From Trichomonas vaginalis G3 (taxonomy: Eukaryota > Parabasalia > Trichomonadida > Trichomonadidae), in contig NC_067207.1 of the NCBI RefSeq assembly GCF_026262505.1, positions 814,252 to 878,251 on the forward strand: 64,000 nucleotides of DNA. Direction: 5' to 3'. This document shows positions 22,379 to 34,999 of this stretch, in pieces. The notes under the pieces were generated by a model, which saw only the letters and a list, made by a program, of their open reading frames with translations, searched no databases and was not told the origin of the DNA. How positions within the stretch are numbered: position 1 is the stretch's first letter; each line of letters opens with the position of its first letter. The position numbers were made by a program, and so were the translations under genes.

Positions 22379-23476
22379 TTAAGCACGAAGTTCGGAGACA
22401 GTTGGTAAGAAAGGTTTGAGTGCTTGTCGTGATGGATTCCATCCTTTAGGTAAAACTTTCGAAGGACGAGAATTTGTTACTTTCGGAATTACGATTGCTT
22501 TGTTTATCTTGTTCCCTTCGATTGCAGAGATAGATTGTGCTGTTGAAGGAACTGAACTGACTGGGAATCCACCGCCAATGAACTTGGCTGTGTTTCCTGC
22601 TATTTCTTCTGTTTTTGACTGTGTTGATGACCTCATCTCGTGGACTTTCTTCTTCTCCATGAAATATGATGATTTAGTGTAATTGAGTTCACCACGAACT
22701 TCTTCAACACTCTTCTTAAGTTCATCGATGTTACTTGAGCGATCAAACAGCTCTGTTTCGATCTCTTGAAGTTGTTTCGTCTTCATTTCGAGCTGTTCTT
22801 CAAGAATTCTAATTTCTTCATCACCGTCATCTTTCGTTTGACTTCCAACTTTCCTTTGTTCGCGAACAAGAAGTTTACGACGTTCTTCACGAAGAACTTT
22901 AAGTTTGTCGATTCGATAAAGACGTTCCATAAGTTTGTTTCGGAGTTCTTGTGTCATCTTGAGGAGATTAAGAAGTTCTGGATTCGATGCTTCTAAGAAA
23001 CGCCATCTGTGGATATTCATCGGCGTTTCAAGTTCATCTTCAAGAGCACGAACACGACCTTGTTGGAAAAGGATTCCTTTCTCAAGATTTCGACATTCCG
23101 TTCGTAAATAAACGGAATGTTTCGATTTGTCCATCAATTTCTTCTGTTTTTCAACTTCGGACAACAATGTTTTCTTCAATTCGTCGACTTCATGGCATTT
23201 CTGTGTGTATGTTGCTGATTCTGATTTAAGACGGCCTTCAATAAGAACAATCTTCTCTTTTAATAGATCTAATGAATAAATTCTGTCATGAATCTGCTTT
23301 TGATAAAATAAGTTATATGTTGAATGCAATTGATTCAATATATTCGAACTCATCAACACTTTCATGAATATAAGAAAAATATGGAAAAAATTTAGCAAAC
23401 CTATTGAAAATATTATTATTTGAATGATACACAATTTAATTGGGACAATGTCACGCCCGTAAAATATTTTTGCCAT
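22379..23476 (-). CDS. CFAP58: 5'-truncated CFAP58, unit 4
   Basis: 365 aa, identical in translation to the other copies. It is the last clean copy before the noisy block. Confidence 0.75.
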   Translation of the reverse strand: MAKIFYGRDIVPIKLCIIQIIIFSIGLLNFFHIFLIFMKVLMSSNILNQLHSTYNLFYQKQIHDRIYSLDLLKEKIVLIEGRLKSESATYTQKCHEVDELKKTLLSEVEKQKKLMDKSKHSVYLRTECRNLEKGILFQQGRVRALEDELETPMNIHRWRFLEASNPELLNLLKMTQELRNKLMERLYRIDKLKVLREERRKLLVREQRKVGSQTKDDGDEEIRILEEQLEMKTKQLQEIETELFDRSSNIDELKKSVEEVRGELNYTKSSYFMEKKKVHEMRSSTQSKTEEIAGNTAKFIGGGFPVSSVPSTAQSISAIEGNKINKAIVIPKVTNSRPSKVLPKGWNPSRQALKPFLPTVSELRA

Positions 23477-23490
23477 AATAATGTTAAAAA

Positions 23491-23739
23491 ATGAACAAAA
23501 ATCAGAACAAAGGGGAAGGCTACACTTTGACTATCTCAGATTCATATGTTGATTCAAATTCAACAAATGGACTTGTTATATTTAATAATCTAACAATAAA
23601 CTCATTTTTTAACACTTTTAATCATTTATTTAATGAAAATTGTTCAATAAATTCTGGAAAAATTATCACTTATAATTTTTCATATCTTTCTACATTTGTA
23701 AAAACTGCTTCTGCAGGATTAGTTCCATCAAAAAAGTAA
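23491..23739 (+). pseudogene. Pmp-like C-terminal fragment, second paralogue, unit 4
   Basis: 82 aa, same as 2637-2885. Confidence 0.5.
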
Positions 23740-24143
23740 AAAAATACGCCATCATTAATTAATATCTTAAGATATTTTTAATGATATGTTTGCATTTGAT
23801 TCAGATACTTAAATAAAAAGAAAATTTTTGTCAGTGAACAATTAAATTGCAAGTCAATAAGAATACCCTATACATTTTTAAGAGAATGCAATATCCGTCT
23901 CCAAAGCTTTTCCATTTCTCAATCTTCATGGAGAAATTGAATTAGTCTGTCTTCCCCACATATTCAAAATTGATTAGTTTCTCCTCTTCTCCTTGGAGAA
24001 AATCGAAATGAGCTCATTGGGTGCTTTGACCAAATTTAAAAATTTACCAAATATTGTGTTTTGTCAAGTAATAAACTGACATTTTAAATAGATAAATGTA
24101 AAAAATAGTGTATAGTTTTTCATTTTGGAGAAGTTTGTATTTT

Positions 24144-26116
24144 GGGACGAACTTTAAATTGAACGGTCAATTTAAAGCAAGTATTCAATTTTTTGGTCAA
24201 TTTAAAGCAATCTTATATGTAGTTTGTTTTAAAGGCTTGATCAATAGCATATGATCAGTACTCGTTGAGTATGTTATGATGTTAAGAGATAATGGATAGT
24301 ACACTTTAATATTGAAATTGAATTTGGATTATTATGCAATATTCTATAATATATATTATGATGATCATAAGAATGTGTTGTATGTGATGACACTTAAGTA
24401 TCATTGATATTTTTTAATTATTGAAAAAGTTAGTAAATAATATTTCTTAATGTGGTGTTCTATTCCGTGAATTCAATAATCACTGTTTTAGAATTTATAA
24501 GTATAAGCTGAAAATGATAAGCTTAGAATGACAAGCTGATGATGCCGGGATAAAAAATAATAATCTGTCAAAATGGTTATTTTAATAATAAATAATATAA
24601 GAAGGTTAGGAAATGGACTTTGACCTTGAGAAAAAGCCCATCTTCTAACTTTCAGACGAATTTTGGTTAACATTGCGAGTGTCTGCTGCAAATCTCTGCT
24701 GAAGCAGCAGGCACTCGCAATTGTAGGCCATGGCAATTGTATTTATAGTGTTAGAATACAATTGCCATGACTTTTGTGTAATCATTTGATCTTCCTGGAA
24801 GGAGTTGCAATGGAAGCCAAACTCCACTCCATCCAGTATCAGAAAGCCAGGAAGGAAGTCTTAACCTTGAGAAAGGGCTTCCTTCTAGGCTTTCTGTGTT
24901 ACATTGGATCATAATCTGTAGAGAAGGGAGTATTTGCAGATTCTGGCCTCTTATAAGGCCAGATCTTCGTATTTCATGCTTCCCAGGGCCGGATTTCTCT
25001 CCTGCCGCCATAGATCAGGACGGCATTTGAGAAAGCCGGCCCTGAGTAATGTAAGCGAGGCTCTGGCCTCTACTGAGGCCAGAGACTGTGATATTACGTC
25101 TTTCAGGGCCGAGTTTCTGCGAGAATGTCTATCATGTGGATGATCATCGCAAAACTCGGCCCTGAGGATGAATTTTGCAGGCTCTGGCCTCAGTAGGAGC
25201 CAGGGCTTGGTATTGTAGGATTCCCATGGCCGGTTTTCGCTCCTGCCGCCTGGGATAAGGGCGGCATTTGAGAAAGCCGGCCCTATGGATTTAAAGCGAA
25301 GCCCTGGCCTTTGCTATGGTCAGGGCCTGTGTATTTCTTTCTTTCAGGGCCGAAATGAGAGGAGATCGTCAATGATGTGGACGATCTCCCTCAAAATCGG
25401 CCCTGAGGATTGCATTTGTAGGCTCTGGCCTTTGCTAGGGTCAGAGCTTCGTTTGGTAAGTATCCCAAGGCCGGATTCCGCTCCTGCCGCCCGGATAAGG
25501 GCTGCATTTGAGAAAGCCGGCCCTGGGTATTTAAAACGAAGCCCTGGCCTTTGCTGGGGCCAGAGCATGTATCTGTATGTCTTTCAGGGCCGAGTTCTTG
25601 CGAGACTGTCGACATGATCGACGATCATCGCAAAACTCGGCCCTGAGGATTGTTTTTGAAAGCCCTGGCCACTGCTAAGGCCAGAGCTTCGTATGGGCAC
25701 TCTCTCGGAGCTGGATTCCTCTCCGGCCGCCCTGAATCAGGGCGGTCTTTGAGGAAACCGGCCCCGAGGATGGTTTGCGAAGCTCTGGCCTTAGCAATGG
25801 CCAGAGCTTGTGATTTTAATGAAGAGCCAAGTTCCTCTCGGATCGTGCCTAATGAGGACGACCGTCGAGGAACTTGGCTCTGAGGAGATGAATTGTGAGC
25901 TCTGGCCTCGATGAAGGCCAGAGTTTTGAATGGAATGTTTTGATGGGATGAGCCAATGCTCAGTAAGCTCGTCCCATCAAAACATTCGATTAAAAATTGA
26001 ATTAAAAATTATCGTAATCATTGAAAAATTACAACAATATTTTTGAATAATATTATTATATAATAAGAATTGAATAAATTTCTCACAAAATTAAATAAAA
26101 ATTTCCAAAAAATATT
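24144..26116. mobile_element. M1 element, unit 4, right half missing
   Basis: The left TIR (24144-24211) with its TTTGTATTTT flank, the hairpin array and the first part of the AT-rich linker are present. At 26116, within the words CCAAAAAATATT, the sequence jumps back to the equivalent of about 3377 in noisy form. No right TIR follows in this orientation. Confidence 0.8.
24601..25989. repeat. Hairpin array, unit 4
   Basis: Same order of dyads. One G is missing at about 25494 in the GCCGCCCGGG dyad. Confidence 0.9.
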
Positions 26117-28078
26117 AAAGGCTTGATCAAGTAGGGCATATGATCTGAGTACTCGTCATGGAGTATGTTATGATGTTTAAAGAGATAATGGATAGTACAC
26201 TTTAATATTGAAATTTTGAATTTGGCGATCTATTATGCAATTATTCTCACTATATATTAATTAATGTGATCAATAAGAATGTTTGTATGTGATGACACTT
26301 AAGCTATCATTGATATTTTATTATTGAAAAAAGTTAGTAAAATTAATATTTCTAATGTGGTGTTCTATTTCCGTGAATTCGAATAAGTCACTGTTTTTTA
26401 GAATTTAAAGTATAAGCTGAAAATGATAAAGCTTAGAATGAACAAGCTGATGATGCCGGGATAAAAAATAGATAATCTGTCAAATTGTTATTTTAATATA
26501 ATTAAATAATATAAGAAGGTTTAGGAAATGGACTTGACCTTTGAGAAAAGCCCATCTTTCTAACTTTCAGACGAATTTGGTAACATTGCGAGTGCTGCTG
26601 CAAATCTCTGCTGAAGCAGCAGGGCACTCGCAATTGTAGGCCATGGCAATTGTATATTATAGTGTTAGAATACAATTGCCATGACTTTGTGTATCATTAT
26701 GATCTTTCCTGGAAGGAGTTGCTAATGGGAAGCCAAACTCCCTACTACGCTATCGCACACGCGCACCGCGCAAGTCTTTAACCTGAGAAAGGCTTCCTTC
26801 TAGGCTTTCTGTGTTACATTGCGATCATAATCTGTTTAAAGAGAAGGAGTATTTTGCAGATTTCTGGCCTCTTATAAGGCAGATCTTTCGTATTATGCTT
26901 CCCCAGCGGGCCGGATTCTCTCCTGCCGCCATAGATCAGGCACGGCACTTTGGAAGCCGGCCTGAGTAATGTAAGCGAGGCTCTGGCCTCTACTGAGGCC
27001 AGAGGACTTGTGATATTACGTCTTTCGAGGGCCGAGTTTCTGCGAGAATGTCTATCATGTTGGATGACATCGCAAAACTCGGCCTGAGGATGAAATTTTG
27101 CAGGCATCTGGGCCTCAGTAGGGAGCCAGGGCTTTGGTATTGTAGGATTCCCATGGCCGGTTTTCGCTCCTGACGCCTGATAAGGGCGGCACTTTGAGAA
27201 AGCCGGCCCTAATGGATTTAAAGCGAAAGCCTGGCCTTTGCTCATGGTCAGGGCTGTGTATTTTTCTTTCTTTCAGGGCCGAAATTGAGAGGAGCATCGT
27301 CAATGATGTGGACGATCTCCCTCCAAAATCGGCCCTGAGGATTGCATTTGTAGGCTTGGCTTTGCTAGGGTCAGAGCTTCGTTGGTAAGTATCCAAGGCC
27401 GGATTCCGTTCCTGCCGCCGGATAAGGGCTGCACTGAAGAAAGCCGGCCCTGGGTATTTTAAAACGAAGCCCTGGTCTTTGCTGGGGCCAGAGCATGTAT
27501 CCTGTATATGTCTTTCAGGGACCGAGTTCTTGCGAGCTGTCGACATTGGATCGACGATCATCGCAAAAACTCGGCCCTGAGGATTGTTTTTGAAAGCCCT
27601 GGCCACTCTAAGCCAGAGCTTCGTATGGGCACTCTCTCGGAAGCTGATTCCTCTCCGCCGCCCTGCAATCAGGGCGGTCTTTCTGAGAACCGCCCGAGAT
27701 GGTTATGCGAAGCTCTGGCCTTTAGCATGGCCAGGAGCTGTATTTTAATGGAAGAGCCAATGTTCTCTCGATCGTGCCTAATGAGGACGACCGTCGAGGA
27801 ACTTGGCTCTGAGGAGATTGAAGTGAGCTCTGGCCTCGATGGAAGGCCAGAGTTCTTGAATGGAATGTTTTGATGGATGAAGCCAATCTCAGTAAGCTCG
27901 TCCCATCAAAACATTTCGATTAAAATTTTGAATAAAAATTATCGTAATCACTAAAATTACAACAATATTTTTGAATAATATTATTTAGTATAATAAGAAC
28001 TGAATAAATTCTCACAAAATTAAATAAAAATTCCAAAATAATATTAGAAAATTTTAAAAATATTGAAAAAATAACAAA
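26117..28078. other. Noisy forward repeat of M1 left half
   Basis: Repeats the M1 stretch equivalent to about 3377-5250 and a little beyond, but with dozens of scattered single-base insertions and deletions that break the dyads without preference for loops. Clean copies elsewhere differ by almost nothing. This pattern looks like uncorrected long-read sequence rather than evolution. A copy of the hairpin array lies at about 26515-27919. Confidence 0.75.
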
Positions 28079-28263
28079 TTTGGGATACATCTCTCTTTTT
28101 TTCTTTCTCGCTTTGCCTTCTTTCCCCTTTCGTCGCACTTTTCCTTTTTCCCCCCCCCCCCAGCCAGAAGCTTTTTTTTTTTTCTCTTTTTTTTTTTTTT
28201 ATCTTTTCTTTCTTTCTTTTTTTTTCTTTTCCCCCCCCCCCCCCCACCCCCCCCCTCTTTTTT

Positions 28264-28295
<32 letters not shown>

Positions 28296-28319
28296 TATGT
28301 TGTTGTTGGAGAGGGATTT
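28079..28319. other. C/T homopolymer low-complexity block
   Basis: About 240 bp made almost only of long T and C runs, including C runs of more than ten bases, unlike anything else in this AT-rich window. It sits precisely at the turning point between a forward and an inverted copy of the same sequence (AAATAACAAATTT before, AAATTTGTTATTTTT after). It is most likely a sequencing or assembly artefact; the open frames in it are meaningless. Confidence 0.75.
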
Positions 28320-30804
28320 ATCAAATTTGTTATTTTTCAATAATTTCTTAAATTTCTATATTTTTTTGGAAATTTATTTAATTTTGGTGAGAAATTTATT
28401 CCAATTCTAGTATATAATATTTATTCAAAATATTTTGTAATTTTTCAGTGATTACGATAATTTTAATTCAATTTTTAATCGAATGTTTTGGAGCTATTAG
28501 CATTCGCTTCAATCCATTCAAAACATTCCATTCAAAAACATATGGCCTTCATCGAGGCCAGAGTCATCAATTCTCTCCTCAGAGCCAAGTTCCTCGACGG
28601 TCGTCCGTCATTTTAGGCAACGATCCGAGAGGGAACTTGGACTCTTCATTAAAATCACAGAAGCTCTGGCCATTGCTAAGGCCAGAGCTCTCGCAAACCA
28701 TCCTCGGGGCCGGTTTCCTCAAAGACCGCCACTGATCAGGGCGCCGGAGAGAACCAGCTCCCGAGAAGAGTGGCCCATACGCAAGCTCTGGCCTTAGCAG
28801 TGGCCAGGGCTTCAAGAACATTCCTCAGGGCCGGTTTTGCGATGAGTCGCGATTCCAGTTCGACATCTCGCAACAGAACTCGGCCCTGAAATACATGACA
28901 GATACTATGCTCCTGCCCAGTCAAGACCAGGGCTCGTTTTAATACCCAGGCGGCCTTCTAAAAATGCAGCTCCTATCCCGGGCGGCAGGGAGCGGAATCC
29001 GGCCTTGGTGATACTTACCAAAGAACGGAAGCTCTGAAACCCTAGCAAAGGCCAGAGCCTACAAATGCAATCCTCAGGGCCGGATTTTTGAGAGGAAGAT
29101 CGTCCACATCATTTGGTGTGTTCATTTCGGCCCTGAAAGAAAGAAATACACAGGCCCTGACCATAGCAAAAGGCCAGGGCTTCGCTTAAATCCATAGGGC
29201 CGGCTTTCTCAAATGCGCCCTTATTCCCAGGCGGCAGGAGCGAAAAACCGGCCATGGTATCTACAATACCAAGCCCGGCTCCTACTGTGGCCAGACCTGC
29301 CAAAAATTTCATCCTCAGGGCGCAGTTTTGCGTGATCATCACATGATAGACATCTCGCCAGAAACTCGGCCTGGAAAGACGTAATTATCACGTCTCTTGG
29401 CCTCAGTATGAGCCAGCAGCCTCCGCTTACTATTACTCAGGGCCGGCTTTCTCAAATGCCCGTCCGATCTATGGCGGACAGGAGAGAAGAATCGGCCCTG
29501 GAGAAGCATGAAATACGAAGATCTGGCCTTTAAGAGGCAGACAGAATCTGCAAATAACTCCCATTCTCTACGATTATGCATTCAAGTTGTAACACAAGAA
29601 AGCCTAGAAGGAAGCCCTTTCTCAAGGTTAAGACTTCCTTCCTGGCTTTTCTGATACTGGATGGAGTGGAGTTTCGGCTTCCATTGCAACTCCTTCCAGG
29701 AAGAGTTCGAAAGTGATTACACAAAATCATGACAATTGTATTCTAAACACTATAAATACAATTGCCATGGCCTACAATTGCGAGTGCCTGCTGCTTCAGC
29801 AGAGATGCAGCAGACACTCGCAATGTTAACCAAAATTACGTTCTGAAAGTTTAGAAGATGGGCTTTTTCTTCAAGTCAAAAGTCCATTTCCTAACGCTTC
29901 TTATATTATTTATTATTAAAAATAACATTTTGACAGATTATATTTTATCCCGGCAATCATCAGTTTCATTCTAAGCTTATCATTTTTCCATGTCTTATAC
30001 TTATAAATTCTAAAACAGTGATTATTGAATTCACGGAATAGAACACACATTAGAAATATTATTTACTAACTTTTTCAATAAATTAAAAAAATATCAATGA
30101 GTACTTAAGTGTTCATCACATACAACACATTCTTGATGATCCATCAAATATTTATTATAGAATATTGCATAAGTAATCCAAATTCAATTTCAATATTAAA
30201 GTGTACTATCCATTATCTCTTAACATCATAACATACTTCAACGGAGTACTGATCCATATGCTAGTGATTCAAGCCTTTAAAACAAACTACATATAAATTG
30301 CTTTATAAATTGACCAATATTAAATTTGGAAATACTTGCTTTTAATTGACTCGTTCAATTTAAAGTTCGTCCCAAATACAAACTTTCTCCAAATTGAAAA
30401 ACTATACACTATTTTTACATTTCATCTATTTAAATGTTCAGTTTATTTACTTGAACAAAACACACAATATTGGTAACATTTTTAACTTTGGTCAAAAGCA
30501 CCCCACATGAGCTCATTTCGAGTTTTCTCCAAGGAGAATGAGTGAGAAACTAATCAATTTTTGAATATGTGGGGAAGACAGGACTAATTCAATTTCTCCA
30601 TGAAGATATGAAGAAGGAAAAGCGTTTGGCGGGATATTCATTCCTTAAAAATGTTATTAGGTATTCTTATTGGACGGTTGCCAATTTAGTTGTTCACTGA
30701 CAAAAAATTTTTCTTTTTATTTTAAGTATCTGAATCAAATGCCAAAATATTCATTAAAAATATCTTTAAGATATTAATTTAAATGATTGGCGTATTTTTT
30801 TACT

Positions 30805-31065
30805 TTTTTTGATGGAACTAATCCTGCCGAGAAGCAGTTTTACAAATGTTAGAAAGAATTGATGAAAATTATAAAGTCATTAATTTTTCCAGTATTTATG
30901 AACAATTTTTCATTAAATAGAAATGATTAAAAAAGTGTTAAAAAATGAGTTCTATTGTTAAGATTATTAAAATAACAAGTCCATTTTGTGAATTTGAATT
31001 CAACATATGATATCTTGAGAATAGTCAAAGTGTTTAGCCTTCCCCTTTGTTCTGATTTTTCGTTC
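30805..31065 (-). pseudogene. Pmp-like second-paralogue relic in inverted copy
   Basis: Reverse-complement counterpart of 2637-2885 with many indels. No frame remains open over its length. Confidence 0.45.
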
Positions 31066-31149
31066 ATATTTTTACATTATTATGGCAAATTTTTAGGCTG
31101 TTTCCAATTAAATGTATCATCATATATATTTCTAGGGTAAATTTTTTAT

Positions 31150-32142
31150 TTTTATATATTATGAATTGATTCTTCGACAATAAAATCAGATCAACTATAA
31201 CTATTATTCAAAAGCAGATCATTGACAGAACTATCATTGAATCTATTAAAGAGAATTGTTCTTATGAAGGCCTCTAAATCAGAACTCAGGCAACATAGAC
31301 ACAGAAATGCCATGAATCGACGAATTGAAGAAACTTTGTTGTCCGAGATGTTGAAAAACAGAAGAAATGGATGGACAAATCGAAACATTCCGTTTATTTA
31401 CGAACGGAATGTCGAATCTTGAGAAGGAATCCTTTTCCAACAAGCTCGTGTTCGTGCTCTTGAAGGATGAATCACTTGAAACGCCGTATGAATATCGCCA
31501 CAGATGGCGTTTCTTAGAAAGCATCGAATTCCAGAACTTCTTAATCTCCTCAAGATGAGCACAAGAACTCCGAACAAACTTTGGAACGTCTTTATCGAAT
31601 TCGCAACTTAAAGTTCTTCGTGAAGAAAAGTCGTAAACTTCTTGTTCGCGACAAAGGGAAAGTGGAAGTCAACGAAAGATCGACGGTGATGAAGAATTAG
31701 AATTCTTGAAGAACAGCTCGAAATGAAGACGAAACAACTTCAAGAGATCGAACAGCAGCTGTTTGATCGCTCAAGTAACATCGATGAACTTAAGAAGAGT
31801 GTTGAAGAAGTTCGTCGGTGAACTCAATTACACTTAAATCATCATATTTTCATGCGAGAAGAAGAAAGTCCACGGAGATGAGGTCAATCAACACAGTCAA
31901 AAACAGAAGAAATAGCAGGGGAAACACCAAGTTCATTGGCGGTGGATTTCCCAGGTCAGTTCAGTTCCTTCACAGCACATCTATCTCTGCAATCGGAAAT
32001 GGGAACAGATAAACAAAAGCAATTCGTTAATTCCGAAAGTAAACAAATTCTCGCTCCTTCGAAAGGTTTTTACCAAGGAGGAATCCATCACGACAAAGCA
32101 CTCAAACCTTTCTTACCAACTGTCTCCGAACTTCGTGCTTAA
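31150..32142 (+). pseudogene. CFAP58: CFAP58 fragment in noisy inverted copy
   Basis: Counterpart of the 365-aa fragment on the opposite strand. The last 60 bases still read ALKPFLPTVSELRA, but frames change many times over 1 kb. The damage matches the general indel noise of this block, so it is weak evidence of real decay. Confidence 0.6.
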
Positions 32143-32559
32143 TTTATTTCTTATTTCTATGATTTGTTTTTTTATTTGTTATTTTATAAATGTTTGATTA
32201 CTTTATTAATATTAAGAATCATTTTTGAAGTTAAAAAAATTTCTCATACACTCCAAAACTAATAAACGCCTATTTTTAATCCTGCAAATCCATGATACAA
32301 TGAGAATTTCTATGCCATTCTATGCTTGCGATTGTTATTTTTCTAATTAGTATTCACAATATCCAATTAGAAATTTATTGCTTCTTTTGGTTTGTTTCTC
32401 CTCATTATAAAAATTGAAAAAATAAAAGCTAAAGTTTTTATAAAAAACGAAAAGACTTTAAGCAGCTCTTAAATAATATTGTATTTGCTCGTTTGAACAG
32501 AAATAACGACTTTTGTCGACATAATACTGCCATTTATTCTCATACCTTTTGCGTGGAAA

Positions 32560-33570
32560 ATAATCCTTGCAGTTGCAGTTTTTTGCAAACTTTGAAAAAA
32601 AAAACGATTTAAGGGGGATATTCTATGTGAGAAACTATTGAGCATTTTCATTAATTATGAGTAAACGCTATTAAAATCCGTAAACCCTTCTTTATATTCT
32701 TTTAAATTAACAGTTCCTGATTCCTGTGGTTGAATTAGAGTCAACATATGGAATCGAAATAGTCGATTATAACCATCTATATCTTGCCCAAACATGTATT
32801 TGCAGTTGTTATTAAAAATATGCAGTGATCTAAATTAAGTTTTGATATACAATAAAATGAAGAACTTGGTTTTTTATCTGCTCCACAGTTTATTTTCATA
32901 ATATTACAATAGGAAACTGTATGAGTTAATGAATAATCTGAAGAGGGAAAATAAAAAGCGAAAAACTTGTCAATTTTGAGCGTTTTCTCTAAATGTTTGA
33001 AAAATATATGTGACCCGAATTCCTAAAAATCCAATAGTTATTGATGAATACATTTGTTGTTTGTAGCATGTTGTTATTATCAACATTATATCGCCAAAAG
33101 AAATCACCAAATGGTAACTTCCTTTTTCTTCATTTTCTCCACATTTAAAGACAGAAACTTCAATTGCATAGTTTTTTTAGAAAGGATATTGCTTAGCAAG
33201 CTTGAGCAATGCCAAGCTTGCTCTGCTGATTGACGCATTAATAACATGTTCGATGTTGTGGACGAACTCTCCATCTCTTTGCTTATAATAATAACAGACC
33301 CTCCACCATTATTCTGTGGTGAAACTACAATTGCGTAAAATTTACTGTTTCTTCAAGTTAATTGTACACACTTTATTATGTTCTTTGAATGCAAATTGCG
33401 CCAGTTTCTTTGCATTTCTTTATGAAACAAAGGTAAACATAATAATTATTGATTCTGCTATTATCAATATATACAGTCCCATTTTGTTATTATAGTCACA
33501 TTTTATTCTTTACTACCAAAATATTGATCCCAGCCTGGACTTTTTTGCATTTTTTCAAATTTAATATGGC
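32560..33570 (-). pseudogene. Pmp-like relic in noisy inverted copy
   Basis: Counterpart of 136-1139, with numerous indels. Words encoding the GGG/NCSS strand region can still be recognised around 33290-33330. Confidence 0.4.
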
Positions 33571-34842
33571 AATTTAAATCATTCCGGATTGATAAGGTTT
33601 AATCATCTAGTAATGAATATTATTCTTCTCTTTGTTCTGTATCCATAAAGTTCATACTGCAAGATTTGTCTGTATTTTGTCGCCATAAATAAAGTCGTAA
33701 AAATATTTTTAGGGGTTTGAACTATCCAAAAGAAAAAGAATTTCCAATTTAAAACTGTTGACATCGCTAATGATCGAAAAATTAACAATTTTAATTACAG
33801 GATCTATCCATTTGTAGAAATAACAACAAGAAGCCTCCAAAATCCAAATACAAAGGACGACTTTAAATTGAATGGTCAATTTAAAGCAAGTATTCAATTT
33901 TGGTCAATTAAAGCAATGAATGAGAAAAAAACCTTTGAGCTTAGGGGCTAATGAACGGTTTTTACAAACGTAGATAGATAGACAAATGTATATGTCATCA
34001 TTCCTATGAGTATGGGACTCCAGATTCTCGTATAAAAAAGTGAGTGCAATATCACATTGCATTTCGAAAATCGAGAGAAATAAGCATATATAATAGTTAT
34101 TACATATATATCTATATGCTTTCTATATTATTTACAATTGTTAAAATAAGATAAAGCTCTAGAGTCTCATTTGAAATATAATTCTATTGTTATTTTTATA
34201 TAACAATTATTCAATGAGAAGTGTAAATTCATATTGATTAGACGTATAAATGATTGAATAGACTAATTATTTATGATAAACATGTGTGGTGAATTAGAAA
34301 AATTTTGTTAAACACTTTATTGAAGATAATGTGTTTTGAGTGAGCATTTTACAATTTGTGCCTTAGTGGGATTATTGCTATTATATATGCATTTATATGT
34401 GGTTAAATTAGGAAAACTCGCACTTTTTCACTTGAATGTGATTCATTGAATTTTTAATTCAAGGAAAGGAGTTTACAAATGCAGAGTATTGGTATCCTTT
34501 TACCCTGCATTTGTAAAATCCTTTCTCGAATAGCTTTGCACCTTTTTCACTTGGGAAAATTTTTGTTGGATTCATTGAATTTCAATTCAAGAAAGGAGTT
34601 TACAAATGCAGAGTATTGTTCTTACTCCCCCCCACCCCTTGCATTTGTAAACTCCTTTCTTGAATATCTCATTTTTTTAAGTTATAAAATTCCACATTCT
34701 GTATAAAAACTTCCTCAAATATCCTCAATTCTCCATAGCAATTAATTAATAAACCTATTTTCTATATTTTCTTAAATTTCTCTAATCCTTATATTTTCTT
34801 ATTCAAATTTTGTTTTTTTTCAATAATTTTAAAATTTTCTAA

Positions 34843-34942
34843 NNNNNNNNNNNNNNNNNNNNNNNNNNNNNNNNNNNNNNNNNNNNNNNNNNNNNNNNNN
34901 NNNNNNNNNNNNNNNNNNNNNNNNNNNNNNNNNNNNNNNNNN
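34843..34942. other. Assembly gap (100 N)
   Basis: Exactly 100 N between the M1/gene-fragment array and the first Polinton-like copy. Adjacency of the two regions is therefore not demonstrated by the sequence. Confidence 0.99.
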
Positions 34943-34999
34943 AAGAGATTTTGAGCTGGAATCATGAATGGATCTTCCTTACTAATAAACGTGGTATTG

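Larger units (their letters stand above)
1..26116. repeat. Tandem array of 6.32-kb composite units (about four copies)
   Basis: Equivalent landmarks recur at 136, 8349, 14671 and 20991, giving periods of 8213, 6322 and 6320 bp. The first period is longer because the hairpin block is duplicated across an N gap and the 112-bp repeat has more copies. Each unit is a host-gene-fragment block of about 3.4 kb plus one M1 palindromic element of about 2.9 kb. Units differ only by a few 1-3 base indels, such as three extra bases near 8449 and one base lost near 22080. Amplification was therefore very recent, or the assembler repeated a unit. The window opens inside a unit, so the array continues to the left. 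Confidence 0.9.
28320..34842. repeat. Noisy inverted copy of about one full array period
   Basis: Reads as the reverse complement of M1 left half (28320-30373), the gene-fragment block (30374-33853) and the M1 right half including two 112-bp repeats (33854-34842). Its length of about 6.5 kb is close to one array period. Indels are scattered throughout, as in 26117-28078. With the homopolymer block it forms a fold-back structure. It may be a chimeric hairpin read placed during gap filling. Confidence 0.75.

Noticed and set aside
28044-28343. Gly/Lys- and Phe/Pro-rich frames
   Set aside because: Translations of C and T homopolymer runs in a probable artefact block.
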